From NCBI GenBank assembly GCA_013001885.1, contig JABDLD010000072.1:1-42774 (forward strand): a stretch of 42,774 bases of DNA. Reading direction: 5' to 3'. The notes beneath the pieces are model-generated. The model searched no databases. It was given only the letters and a program-made list of their open reading frames with translations, and was not told the origin of the DNA. The translations under genes were made by a program, and so were the position numbers. Shown here one piece after another: positions 34,701 through 41,746 of this stretch (position 1 is the first letter of the stretch; each line of letters starts with the position of its first letter). This DNA comes from Lysobacterales bacterium. Lineage in GTDB: Bacteria > Pseudomonadota > Gammaproteobacteria > Xanthomonadales > SZUA-36.

Positions 34701-34912
34701 TGGCGCGCCCGGCAGGACTCGAATCACATGCTGCTGCGCGTCGCTTATTTCAAGCTGCGCTTGAAAACCGCACCGCTTCGCATGCGTTTATGAGATCTTC
34801 GCACTCCCTGCGGTCGCGTCTCAGATCTGCGGCGGTTCTCGCTCTACCGGTACAGCCATTTAAAAGCAGGCCCGTGGCCCGCTTTCAAATGGCGCGCCCG
34901 GCAGGACTCGAA
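34699..34912. repeat. Direct repeat duplicating the 3' end of tRNA-Arg(TCT)
   Basis: A 25-base perfect direct repeat occurs at 34699-34723 and 34888-34912. The second copy is the T-loop-to-CCA end of tRNA-Arg(TCT); the first is a fragment without the rest of the tRNA. The 164 bases between them hold no gene, only several short palindromes. The layout resembles attL/attR sites left by a lost integrative element, or a small tandem duplication. Confidence 0.7.
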
Positions 34913-34966
34913 CCTGCAACCCTCGGCTTAGAAGGCCGATGCTCTATCCGGTTGAGCTACGGGCGC
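34890..34966 (-). tRNA. tRNA-Arg (anticodon TCT)
   Basis: The 77-base tRNA begins GCGCCCGTAGCTCAACCGG and ends with encoded CCA. The stem TCGGC/GCCGA holds CTTCTAA, giving TCT (AGA codons). It is the second tRNA of a Pro-Arg-His-Lys-Leu array leading into tig. Confidence 0.97.
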
Positions 34967-34974
34967 AATCGGAC

Positions 34975-35051
34975 TGGTCGGGGTGGAGGGATTCGAACCC
35001 CCGACCCACTGCTCCCAAAGCAGTTGCGCTACCAGGCTGCGCTACACCCCG
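34975..35051 (-). tRNA. tRNA-Pro (anticodon TGG)
   Basis: The 77-base tRNA begins CGGGGTGTAGCGCAGCCTGG and ends with encoded CCA. The stem ACTGC/GCAGT holds TTTGGGA, giving TGG. It is the first gene of the minus-strand tRNA array, so the array promoter should lie in 35052-35187. Confidence 0.97.
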
Positions 35052-35187
35052 ACAAGGATTACAGCCGGGCAATGGTACGGAGTTCAGGGGGATACGTCAA
35101 CGCCAAAATGAGCAAAAAAGGGCCAATCGGCAGCGCGGCAGCGGTTGACATCCGGGCACTCCAACAGGATAATGCGCTGCTTCTTTA

Positions 35188-35264
35188 GCGCCCGTAGCTC
35201 AGCTGGATAGAGTACTCGGCTACGAACCGAGCGGTCGGGAGTTCGAATCTCTCCGGGCGCGCCA
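35188..35264 (+). tRNA. tRNA-Arg (anticodon ACG)
   Basis: The 77-base tRNA begins GCGCCCGTAGCTCAGCTGG and ends with encoded CCA. The stem CTCGG/CCGAG holds CTACGAA, giving ACG; A34 is normally deaminated to inosine to read CGU, CGC and CGA. It is divergent from the minus-strand array. Confidence 0.97.
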
Positions 35265-35507
35265 AACAAGAAAACCACCCATGCGGTGGTTTTTTTGTTT
35301 CTGTGCGGGCGGTGGGATGAGAACTCATGTTCGACAAATTCGCCAGGAGCGAATTTGGACGCACAACCGAAGGGCGTGCGCCCGAAGGGGGAGCCACAGG
35401 ATGTGGCGAATCAATCTCTCCGGGCGCGCCAAACAAGAAAACCACCCATGCGGTGGTTTTTTTGTTTCTGTGCGGGCGGTGGGATGAGAACTCATGGTTC
35501 GACAAAT
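35246..35507. repeat. Tandem duplication of tRNA-Arg(ACG) 3' end plus terminator
   Basis: An 84-base perfect direct repeat lies at 35246-35329 and 35413-35496, period 167 bases. It continues ten more bases in each copy after a one-base insertion in the second. Each copy holds the last 19 bases of the tRNA, its terminator, and a 3' segment. The 73 bases in between include GGAGCGAATTTGG, resembling the REP-like core, and a run with CGAAGGGCGTGCGCCCG. Confidence 0.88.
35273..35297 (+). terminator. Terminator of tRNA-Arg(ACG)
   Basis: AACCACC pairs with GGTGGTT around CATGC and continues in a T run. An identical second copy lies at 35440-35464 inside the duplicated segment. Confidence 0.9.
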
Positions 35508-35514
35508 AGAGAAA

Positions 35515-35543
35515 GGCCATTCCATTAAGGGATGGCCTTTTTT
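35515..35543 (+). terminator. Third terminator downstream of tRNA-Arg(ACG)
   Basis: GGCCATTCC pairs with GGGATGGCC (one G-T pair) around ATTAA and runs into six T. Together with the two duplicated hairpins this makes three plus-strand terminators in 270 bases. Confidence 0.75.
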
Positions 35544-35544
35544 A

Positions 35545-35567
35545 GAAAAAGGCCGCCGTCTCCGGCG
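35545..35567 (-). terminator. Terminator of the metalloprotease gene
   Basis: On the minus strand CGCCG pairs with CGGCG around GAGA, followed by GCC and five T, 21 bases after the protease stop codon. Confidence 0.7.
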
Positions 35568-35587
35568 ACCCAGGGGCACAGCCCCCC

Positions 35588-38374
35588 CTAAAAAATGGTG
35601 GTGGTCACGTTCGAGCAGTTCGTTTGGCTTCCTGCCGCGCAAACCTGGTGCTCATACGTTGCGCCTCCCTTCTCACCGATGAAGTCGTCATAACTTCCCC
35701 CGCCCTCTCCGGACGCGACCAAATTGCCATCCCTGTAAACATCCACTGTCGGTGTACCCGTCCATTCGATAATGACGCCGTGCCTGCCTTTGCTCTTGTA
35801 AGAGTTGGCCGTCATTACAATCGCGCCCGGCTGATCCGCCTCGTCCGTGGTTGCATTCGCCGTGGTGAAACCTTCACTGCCGTTGCTGTTCCAGGCGCTT
35901 ACGCGATAAAAGTACTGGGTTGCGGCATCCAGTCCGACATCGCCGTGGCTTTCCGTGCCAGCCCCTAAAGTGGCGATTTCAACCCAGTTTGTTGAACCAT
36001 CCGGCGAGCGCTCCACCGTGAAGCCGATCTCGTCGGACGACTCGTCAACCCATGTGAGGTCAATGGCGGAAGACGAAACAGCCGTTGCCGTCAGGCCTGA
36101 GGGCGTTACCGGCGGATTGGCCGGCGGCGGATCGCCCGAGTTGTCCACCCGGATAAACAGGTGGTCGACGTGCAGGCTGCTCTTCGCGCGGTCACCCGAC
36201 TGCTGGTGCGTATCGGTGGCCCGGATTATGATCGAACCGCCGGGCGATCCGTTCAGCACGGCCGACTGCAGGTTGCCGACGGTACCGGATGAAATGTTCA
36301 TCAGCGGTGCATAACTGCTGCCGCCGTTGGTTGAATATTCGAGGTCGAACGATTCGCTGGCGTTGGTTCCGGATTTCCAGGCCTGGGCAAATACGGTCAC
36401 GACCGCGCCGTTGCCGATGCTGAAATTCCAACGGTGTTCCAGGTAGGTGTAGCGGTTCGCAGGCTTGCCGCCGGATTCACGCTCGGTGATGACCTGCGCG
36501 GAACCGTTGTCCGTGTGCGTGGCGGTGTGCGTGCCGCTGACTGAACCGGAAACCTGCGTTTCGCTGACCGAGGTGTAATCAACGAAAGCCGGAGGCTGGT
36601 CGGTCGTGGCGCTGGCCACGCCGGAAGGTGCGGTGGCGTTCCCGGCCTGGTCGCGCGCTTCCACGTTGAAGGTGTACTGGGAGCCGGCTGCCAGACCGCT
36701 GGCGGTATAGGAAGTCCCGGCCTGCCAGCCGCTGCCGGCGCAGCCCTGTCCGCCCGCCAGGCAGTTGAAGCGGTACTGCACCGTGCTGATGTCATCGGTG
36801 GCGGTCAGCGCGGTCATGCTGATTTCGCTGTCGGAAATCGCCGTTGGCGCGCTGGCGAAACCCATCGGGTCGGGCGTGGGCGCGGTCTCGTCAGCTGCCG
36901 CTGCAGCCAGCGCTCCGTTGATGAAGTACTGCCCGAGGCTGTCGTAATCAGAGTACGGCGTCTGGTCGTTACCCGTTCCGGTCACCAGCAGGTAATAGGT
37001 GCCCGGGCTGACCGGCGCGCTGATGGCCGCCGACGTCGTGTTGATCGGCTCGCTGGCCGCGATCACTGTATTGCTGTTATCGCGCAATTCCACGTCGATA
37101 TCCAGGTTGGCGCCGCGGCGTGAGGTGTCGCGATAAAATGCGTCCCAGGCCGGTGTCACCACCAGGTCAACCGTGCCGGCGCCGGCAACGAATGAAAACA
37201 CGTCTACGTCGATGGATGAGCCGATAACGCCCTTGTTCTCGGGCAACACATTGTGCGGGTCCTGCTCGGGGTTGGAAGACACTACCGAACCGTCCGGCGC
37301 GACATCCAGCCAGGTGGCTGTGGCCAATGTGTCGCCGTGGTCGTCACCCAGGTAACCCAGGCGCCCGTCGATAATGGCCAGGTCGTCCTGACCGGTACGG
37401 TTGGCGTCGGGGTATTCACCCTTGCTCCACTGCGTGACGTTGTTGTAATAACTATTACCCATGATCGGCGCCCACGAGACCAGGCCGCTGCCCTGGCCAC
37501 CGTAATACTCGGTGCCTGAATTGGTGCCGTCGTGCGACAGCCCCAGGTTATGGCCAAATTCATGCGAAGAAGCCTCGGCGACGTAAGTCTCGTTGCCGCC
37601 GCCCAGCTGGTTGAAATAGACCAGGGCCGGCGAATAAGTCGTATGGTAATTGCTGTTGCCAAACACGCCCACGTAGGCCACGCCCCCGCCCGTGTTGTAC
37701 GGCATCGCCCGTCCAGCCTTGTCCACGGTGTGCGTCACCAGGATATGTCCGGTGTAGCGGTCGAAACTGGCCGGCGCCTCGGTGGTGACGTCGATATTGA
37801 ACGGCGCCAGATCTTCCGCGACGCGGTGCCAGATATCGACGATCCTGCGGCGCTCGGTGGCGTTGAAGGTGTCGGGAAACCCGTCGAGGTCGTAGGCCTT
37901 GCCATCGAATGTTCCGCTGCCCCAGGCCGTGTCGGTAAACGCGTGGCCGTCAAAATCGATAAACACGCGGTTGGGCGCACCGGGCCGGCTGTGCAGGTTG
38001 AAAGCGTCATCCAGCGTTTCCTGCGGCACCACGCCCGGCTCGGTGCCGGATACCGGGTCTGCCGCCTCGGTGGAATTAACCACCAGGGAATCGGCGTACA
38101 GAATGCCGCCCTGGCTGTCTACGTTCAGTGAATTCAGGTCAGCCGCAGCAAAAGCAAAACTCTGCAGCCATTTCATTGCCTTGCTGCGAGCCTGTGGCGG
38201 CAGCGCCTCGAGATTACGTTTCATCTGGCCGGGCGGCAGGTCGTCTACCCGGGCCGGCTGGTTCAGCCCATAAACCCTGGATTTAAGTCCCTGGTCTGAT
38301 TGAGCCAGTAATGCGGTTGGAAGTGAGGCGAAGAAAATCGCGGACAATAAAAATCGTGCAAAACGGTTATTCAT
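35588..38374 (-). CDS. Secreted zinc metalloprotease with PPC and fibronectin type III domains
   Basis: The 928-residue exoenzyme starts at 38374, giving the signal peptide MNNRFARFLLSAIFFASL...LLAQ; the longer frame adds 35 residues with no export character. A propeptide-like region of about 110 residues precedes the catalytic domain. The zinc site is HEFGHNLGLSH (H271, E272, H275, H281), with the later Met in APIMGNS as a metzincin-type Met-turn. A PPC-like domain follows (VDVFSFVAGAG to SPGTYYLLVTG, about 390-490), then Ig-like and fibronectin type III modules (LTATAVSSSAIDLTWVDESS near 770). A final beta domain has two cysteines (QVCAAGS, TNCSN). It should degrade extracellular protein; the accessory modules may bind substrate or mediate secretion. 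A CsrB-like RNA lies upstream, but no direct link is shown. Confidence 0.9.
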   Translation of the reverse strand: MNNRFARFLLSAIFFASLPTALLAQSDQGLKSRVYGLNQPARVDDLPPGQMKRNLEALPPQARSKAMKWLQSFAFAAADLNSLNVDSQGGILYADSLVVNSTEAADPVSGTEPGVVPQETLDDAFNLHSRPGAPNRVFIDFDGHAFTDTAWGSGTFDGKAYDLDGFPDTFNATERRRIVDIWHRVAEDLAPFNIDVTTEAPASFDRYTGHILVTHTVDKAGRAMPYNTGGGVAYVGVFGNSNYHTTYSPALVYFNQLGGGNETYVAEASSHEFGHNLGLSHDGTNSGTEYYGGQGSGLVSWAPIMGNSYYNNVTQWSKGEYPDANRTGQDDLAIIDGRLGYLGDDHGDTLATATWLDVAPDGSVVSSNPEQDPHNVLPENKGVIGSSIDVDVFSFVAGAGTVDLVVTPAWDAFYRDTSRRGANLDIDVELRDNSNTVIAASEPINTTSAAISAPVSPGTYYLLVTGTGNDQTPYSDYDSLGQYFINGALAAAAADETAPTPDPMGFASAPTAISDSEISMTALTATDDISTVQYRFNCLAGGQGCAGSGWQAGTSYTASGLAAGSQYTFNVEARDQAGNATAPSGVASATTDQPPAFVDYTSVSETQVSGSVSGTHTATHTDNGSAQVITERESGGKPANRYTYLEHRWNFSIGNGAVVTVFAQAWKSGTNASESFDLEYSTNGGSSYAPLMNISSGTVGNLQSAVLNGSPGGSIIIRATDTHQQSGDRAKSSLHVDHLFIRVDNSGDPPPANPPVTPSGLTATAVSSSAIDLTWVDESSDEIGFTVERSPDGSTNWVEIATLGAGTESHGDVGLDAATQYFYRVSAWNSNGSEGFTTANATTDEADQPGAIVMTANSYKSKGRHGVIIEWTGTPTVDVYRDGNLVASGEGGGSYDDFIGEKGGATYEHQVCAAGSQTNCSNVTTTIF

Positions 38375-38634
38375 TTTGATCCCCTGTTCTGAAATGCAAA
38401 AAGCACTCTTTGAACCGCCCTGTTCAAAAACGTCCTTTTCCCTTAATCCATGCTTTTCTGTTCGCTTAGAATAATGCAATTACGATGCCATTAATTAAAC
38501 TTGTCGAACGATTTTATTACTTATCTCTTATATTCTGCAGGTTATGTGTAGTTTCAAGAATTTACTTCATTACCAGGCAAAACGCAGACGCAAGCAAAAA
38601 CTGACCAACTGCGTCAGCCTTTACCGATTTTTGT
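38375..38634. other. AT-rich leader of the metalloprotease gene
   Basis: These 260 bases lie between the protease start and the end of the RNA gene. On the minus strand TTGAAA (38552-38557) and TATAAG (38527-38532) could form a promoter, but the spacer of 19 bases is long. The leader would be about 150 nt. No coding sequence is visible. Confidence 0.35.
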
Positions 38635-38660
38635 AAAAAAAACCGGGGCAAAAGCCCCGG
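38635..38660 (-). terminator. Terminator of the CsrB-like RNA
   Basis: On the minus strand CCGGGGC and GCCCCGG form a seven-bp GC stem with loop TTTT, followed by eight T. It is the strongest intrinsic terminator in this part of the window. Confidence 0.92.
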
Positions 38661-38975
38661 CAGTCTCGTTGGATTTAGCGGGTAGCAGCTCCCGCGCATC
38701 CTGTTGGAACTTGTTCGGATTGGGTGGTCGAGGCGCCAGCCCTCCCTGGCTGCCTCGATTGCCATACCTGGCTCTCGCCACCCGTTCCCTTGAATACAGA
38801 CCATCCCTGGCCTCTTCCAGTAGCCATCCTGGCTACATCACTCCACCAATAGAACCATCCCTGGTGGTCTTGCGGCCTCCCTGGCCGCCATTTTCGTAAT
38901 TCAAATGACCATCCTTGGTCGCCACCTGCACATCCGTTGCATTACGAAACTGGTTTCCTCTCCCAACTCCAGCTC
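38635..38975 (-). ncRNA. CsrB/RsmZ-like CsrA-sequestering small RNA (candidate)
   Basis: The minus-strand transcript of about 340 nt has 15 GGA trinucleotides between 38690 and 38970, mostly as CAGGGAUGG, CCAGGAUGG or AAGGAUGG. Several are in the loops of short stems: GACC/GGTC with hexaloop AAGGAU (38907-38920), GCGGCC/GGCCGC with AGGGA (38872-38888), GTAGCC/GGCTAC with AGGAU (38820-38836), and CAGCC/GGCTG with AGGGAG (38737-38752). The RNA ends in the stem CCGGGGC/GCCCCGG with loop TTTT and eight U (38635-38660). Known CsrB, CsrC, RsmY and RsmZ RNAs have exactly this design and titrate CsrA/RsmA by its GGA-loop sites. I infer the same function. There is no open reading frame of note. The 5' end is uncertain: I find no clear promoter, and it may begin inside, or be processed from, the 3' end of the Lrp/AsnC gene. 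Confidence 0.82.
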
Positions 38976-38982
38976 TTGCCTT

Positions 38983-39441
38983 TTATTCTTCCAACGGTAA
39001 TGCGGTGGTGTATTTATTGCTCCTCAACACAAAACTCGTGTTTACGTGGTGTACGGCTCTGCAAGGCATAATGTGCTCACGCAGCAGCTTCTCGTATGCC
39101 CGGATGCTTTTGCACGCCATCTTCAAGTGATAGTCATGCGAGCCACTCATGGCATAGCACTCCAGGATCTCGGGCCGTCCGGCTACCATCTCGTCAAATT
39201 CCCTAATGCTCAAGGGATGGTGGTCCTCTAATGAAACCGCAGCTATCGCGATGACATCCAGCCCAATTTTCTCCGGGTCCAGTAACGTAACTGTGGTAGT
39301 AATTACCCGGTCTTCCTCCAGTTTTTTAACGCGCCGCCAACAGGGCGACGTAGATAATCCGACCTTTTCCGCGAGAGCCTGGCTGGAGAGCGTGCCGTCG
39401 GCTTGCAACTCCGCTAGGATTCTCAGGTCTGTCTTGTCCAT
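38983..39441 (-). CDS. Lrp/AsnC-family transcriptional regulator
   Basis: The 152-residue protein has an N-terminal winged helix-turn-helix (MDKTDLRILAELQADGTLSSQALAEKVGLSTSPCWRRVKKL) and a C-terminal RAM domain (EILECYAMSGSHDYHLKMAC) that binds amino acids and drives oligomer formation. The divergent phenylalanine hydroxylase gene 137 bases away points to aromatic amino acids as likely ligands; this is inference from position. Repeated TTTGA/TCAAA half-sites lie between the two genes. The stop codon at 38983 lies just before the CsrB-like RNA region, so both may share a transcript. Confidence 0.92.
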   Translation of the reverse strand: MDKTDLRILAELQADGTLSSQALAEKVGLSTSPCWRRVKKLEEDRVITTTVTLLDPEKIGLDVIAIAAVSLEDHHPLSIREFDEMVAGRPEILECYAMSGSHDYHLKMACKSIRAYEKLLREHIMPCRAVHHVNTSFVLRSNKYTTALPLEE

Positions 39442-39457
39442 TAAGACATATTTTTCT

Positions 39458-39508
39458 CGTCAAAGTCCGTTTGACGAAATATTTATATCATAATTCCTTT
39501 GTCAAACG
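39458..39508. promoter_or_regulatory. Operator candidate between the Lrp/AsnC gene and phhA
   Basis: CGTCAAA and TTTGACG form a palindrome with a five-base spacer (39458-39476), and a third half-site GTCAAACG lies at 39501-39508, also inverted to the second (CGTTTGAC). Multiple spaced half-sites are usual for Lrp/AsnC proteins, which wrap DNA as octamers. The first site is 17 bases before the regulator ATG, suggesting autoregulation. A TATAAA at 39541-39546 may be the phhA -10. Confidence 0.6.
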
Positions 39509-39578
39509 CAAACTTTAGAACCTTCTTGCGTACATCTTGATATAAACTTACTGGTAATTGCAAGCAGGAAAAACGTTT

Positions 39579-40388
39579 ATGCCAAAAAAAAGCTCTAAAG
39601 GAAAAACCAAATATGTCTCGCGATTACCCGATAAAAACGGCCGTATACCCTACTCTGACGCGGAAAACAGCACCTGGCATGATCTGATCACGCGGCAAAT
39701 TCCGATGCTTCCGGGCCGCGCCTGCAAACCATGGATTGCGGCCATGAACGAAATGAATTTTCCAAAAGACCGCATTCCGCAGTTAAAAGATGTCTCGGAA
39801 GTTCTGATGCGGCACACCGGCTGGTCGGTTGCAGGGGTCAATGCCCTGATCCCGTTCACCGAGTTTTTCGAGTTGCTGGCCAGCCGGCGTTTCCCGGTGG
39901 CCACTTTCATCCGAACCCGCGAGGATTTCGACTACATCCAGGAACCGGACGTGTTCCACGAGGTATTCGGGCACACCCCGCCACTGACCGATCACCGCTT
40001 TGCTGCGTTTGTCGAGGCCTACGGCAAGGCCGGGCTGGCCGCCGACCCGAAAGACCACGCGATGCTGGCGCGGCTGTTCTGGTTTACCGTGGAGTTCGGG
40101 CTGGTCAATACCGACGAGGGCATCCGCGCCTACGGTTCCGGCATCATGTCCTCCCCGGGTGAATTGGTTTACGCGGTGGAGAGCGAAAAGCCGGAGCGCA
40201 AGCCGTTCGATCCGGTCGATGTATTGCGCACGCCGTATCGCATCGACATCCTGCAGCCCATTTATTTCGTGATCGACAGTTTCGACCAGTTGTTCGAACT
40301 GGCACAATCCGATTTGCTGGGTTATGTACAACAAGCGCGCGAACTGGGCATGCATGAACCCAAATTTCCGCCCAAAGAGGCGGCCTGA
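39579..40388 (+). CDS. phhA: Phenylalanine 4-monooxygenase
   Basis: The 269-residue non-haem iron enzyme hydroxylates phenylalanine to tyrosine with tetrahydropterin and oxygen. Iron ligands are H127 and H132 (FHEVFGH) and E172 (FTVEFGL), with the same spacing as in the Pseudomonas enzyme. GSGIMSSPGEL and the C-terminal DSFDQLFELA are conserved. The ATG at 39579 is chosen because AGGA precedes it by about nine bases. The pterin recycling enzyme PhhB follows, and an Lrp/AsnC regulator diverges upstream, so this is a regulated phenylalanine-use locus. Confidence 0.96.
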   Translation: MPKKSSKGKTKYVSRLPDKNGRIPYSDAENSTWHDLITRQIPMLPGRACKPWIAAMNEMNFPKDRIPQLKDVSEVLMRHTGWSVAGVNALIPFTEFFELLASRRFPVATFIRTREDFDYIQEPDVFHEVFGHTPPLTDHRFAAFVEAYGKAGLAADPKDHAMLARLFWFTVEFGLVNTDEGIRAYGSGIMSSPGELVYAVESEKPERKPFDPVDVLRTPYRIDILQPIYFVIDSFDQLFELAQSDLLGYVQQARELGMHEPKFPPKEAA

Positions 40389-40397
40389 AGCAAAAGC

Positions 40398-40544
40398 GAA
40401 ACAGGCCTGCGCGCTGCCAGGTACGTATTTGCAGGACACGCTCGAGACGTCCCTGTTCGCTCGTAACACGCTCCCGGCGTGTTATGGTCCTGCAAATACA
40501 TACCTGGCATCACCCGGGCGCGTAGCTCGGAGCAAGCCTGTTTC
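40398..40544. repeat. Nested inverted repeat between phhA and phhB
   Basis: Three concentric palindromes fill most of this gap. The outer arms are GAAACAGGC and GCCTGTTTC, the middle arms are 22 bases each (40416-40437 and 40487-40508, starting GCCAGGTACG) with one mismatch, and an inner stem TAACACG/CGTGTTA sits on the right side at 40464-40484. The transcript could fold into a long hairpin. It has no T run, so it is not a simple terminator. It may be a miniature mobile element or an RNA processing site. Confidence 0.78.
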
Positions 40545-40569
40545 TGATGGACGTTATGGAGAGTGAACA

Positions 40570-40911
40570 ATGAATACCGTTTGTGATTTAACCGACCGGC
40601 ATTGCGTACCCTGTGAGGGCGGTGTCCCTACCCTCTCAAGGGAGGAAGCCGAAACTTTGCTGAAGGATGTGCCGGGCTGGGAACTGAGCGAGGATGCAAC
40701 ATCCATTATGCGCCGCTTCGAGTTTAAGGGGTTTTACAAGTGCATGGCGTTTATTAACGCGATGGCCTGGGTGGCCAACAGCGAAAACCATCACCCGGAT
40801 TTTTCAGCGGGCTACAACTATTGCGAAGTGACTTTCATGACCCACGCGATCGACGGGCTGAGCGATAACGATTTCATTTGCGCAGCGAAGGTTAACGCGC
40901 TGCTGGGCTAG
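40570..40911 (+). CDS. phhB: Pterin-4a-carbinolamine dehydratase
   Basis: The 113-residue protein dehydrates the 4a-hydroxy-tetrahydropterin made by PhhA so that the cofactor can be recycled. It has the family motif ENHHPDF, with the paired histidines of the active site, and YNYCEVTFMTHAIDGLSDNDF, as in DCoH proteins. GGAG lies ten bases before the ATG. It ends in a four-base overlap with the convergent ydcF-like gene (shared CTAG). A nested inverted repeat separates it from phhA. Confidence 0.95.
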   Translation: MNTVCDLTDRHCVPCEGGVPTLSREEAETLLKDVPGWELSEDATSIMRRFEFKGFYKCMAFINAMAWVANSENHHPDFSAGYNYCEVTFMTHAIDGLSDNDFICAAKVNALLG

Positions 40912-41684
40912 TTCCACCCCTGCCAGGAATAGACTTTCTGCCCGATCCACTCGCGGATAGCGTCAGAGGTGGTAGCCAGCGCACCGGCGGAAGGAACGAA
41001 ATCCATGATCCCCGGCAAAGCCTGCCCCACCGCCCGGACGTCGGTGCTGACCGGCGTGACGGCAACCCCCACTCTGTTGAACGCCGCCACGGCGCGCGGC
41101 ATGTGGGCGGCGGAGGTCACCAGCAACGCGTCGGTGCAGCTCATCGCATCGATGATGTTCTTGGAGTAGAGCGCGTTTTCCCGCGTGTTGCGGCTGCTGC
41201 CTTCCAGGAAAATCACGTCTTTGGGCACGCCCCATTCGATCAGCAGGTCGCGGATCAGGTCGGCCTCGGCCGTGTAGATTTTCGACCAGGGCTGGTTACC
41301 GCCGGTCACGATCACCGACGGCGCCTTGCCGGCGCGGTACAGCGCGGCCGCCTTGTAGATGCGGTCGATCGAGTCGTTCATGTCAACCTCCACCCGCGGC
41401 GGAAGCACCCCACCCAGAACGCCGCCCAGCACCACCATGCAGCCGCGGATGGGCACGTCCTCCAGCGGCACCGGCGGATAGCGGCTTTCGAGCTGGCGGT
41501 ACAACTGCGCCGCAACGAACGGCGTGGAGGCGAGCCACAGGACGGCCAGGCCCAGACCCAGCAAACCGGCGGCGGTGCGGCGTTTATCGCGGCGGATAAA
41601 AAACAGCGCCAGCAACAGCAGCACCGATACCACGCCCAGCGGCATCACGAACACCGGCAGTATTTTTGAAAGGTAGACGTACAT
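40908..41684 (-). CDS. YdcF/ElyC-like DUF218 membrane protein
   Basis: The 258-residue protein has two N-terminal membrane helices (ILPVFVMPLGVVSVLLLLALFF and AAGLLGLGLAVLWLASTPFV) and a DUF218 domain (about 78-235). The domain includes MVVLGGVL, VIVTGGN, FLEGSSRNTRENA and LVTSAAHMPRA. Proteins of this group, such as ElyC and SanA, act in envelope or peptidoglycan lipid-carrier physiology. The exact reaction is unknown. It converges on phhB with overlapping stops, and diverges from the ABC exporter gene. Confidence 0.85.
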   Translation of the reverse strand: MYVYLSKILPVFVMPLGVVSVLLLLALFFIRRDKRRTAAGLLGLGLAVLWLASTPFVAAQLYRQLESRYPPVPLEDVPIRGCMVVLGGVLGGVLPPRVEVDMNDSIDRIYKAAALYRAGKAPSVIVTGGNQPWSKIYTAEADLIRDLLIEWGVPKDVIFLEGSSRNTRENALYSKNIIDAMSCTDALLVTSAAHMPRAVAAFNRVGVAVTPVSTDVRAVGQALPGIMDFVPSAGALATTSDAIREWIGQKVYSWQGWN

Positions 41685-41694
41685 CCGTGTAAAT

Positions 41695-41722
41695 AGCTCG
41701 CGAATGAATTCGCACCTACATT
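41695..41722. repeat. REP-like element before the ABC exporter gene
   Basis: GCGAAT and ATTCGC flank GA (41700-41713), within TGTAGGTGCGAATTCATTCG when read on the minus strand. This is the clearest match to the element at 24330 and contains the same TGTAGG start. It lies between two divergent genes and overlaps their promoter space. Confidence 0.65.
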
Positions 41723-41746
41723 ATCATAGTCAAAACACATGGCCCA

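Noticed and set aside
34562-35520. Open frames across the tRNA array and the duplicated tRNA-Arg segment
   Set aside because: They read through tRNA genes and repeats, their peptides are translated tRNA and terminator sequence, and none has a ribosome binding site.
38729-38920. CRISPR-like appearance of repeated CCATCCCTGG units
   Set aside because: Unit spacing is irregular, each unit has its own different stem, and there are no constant repeats or cas genes. The pattern is better explained as GGA-loop hairpins of a CsrB-like RNA.
39509-39578. Sigma-54 promoter for phhA, as in Pseudomonas
   Set aside because: A GG and a GC occur (CTGGTAATTGCAAG) but they are five bases apart instead of ten, so the -24/-12 geometry is missing.
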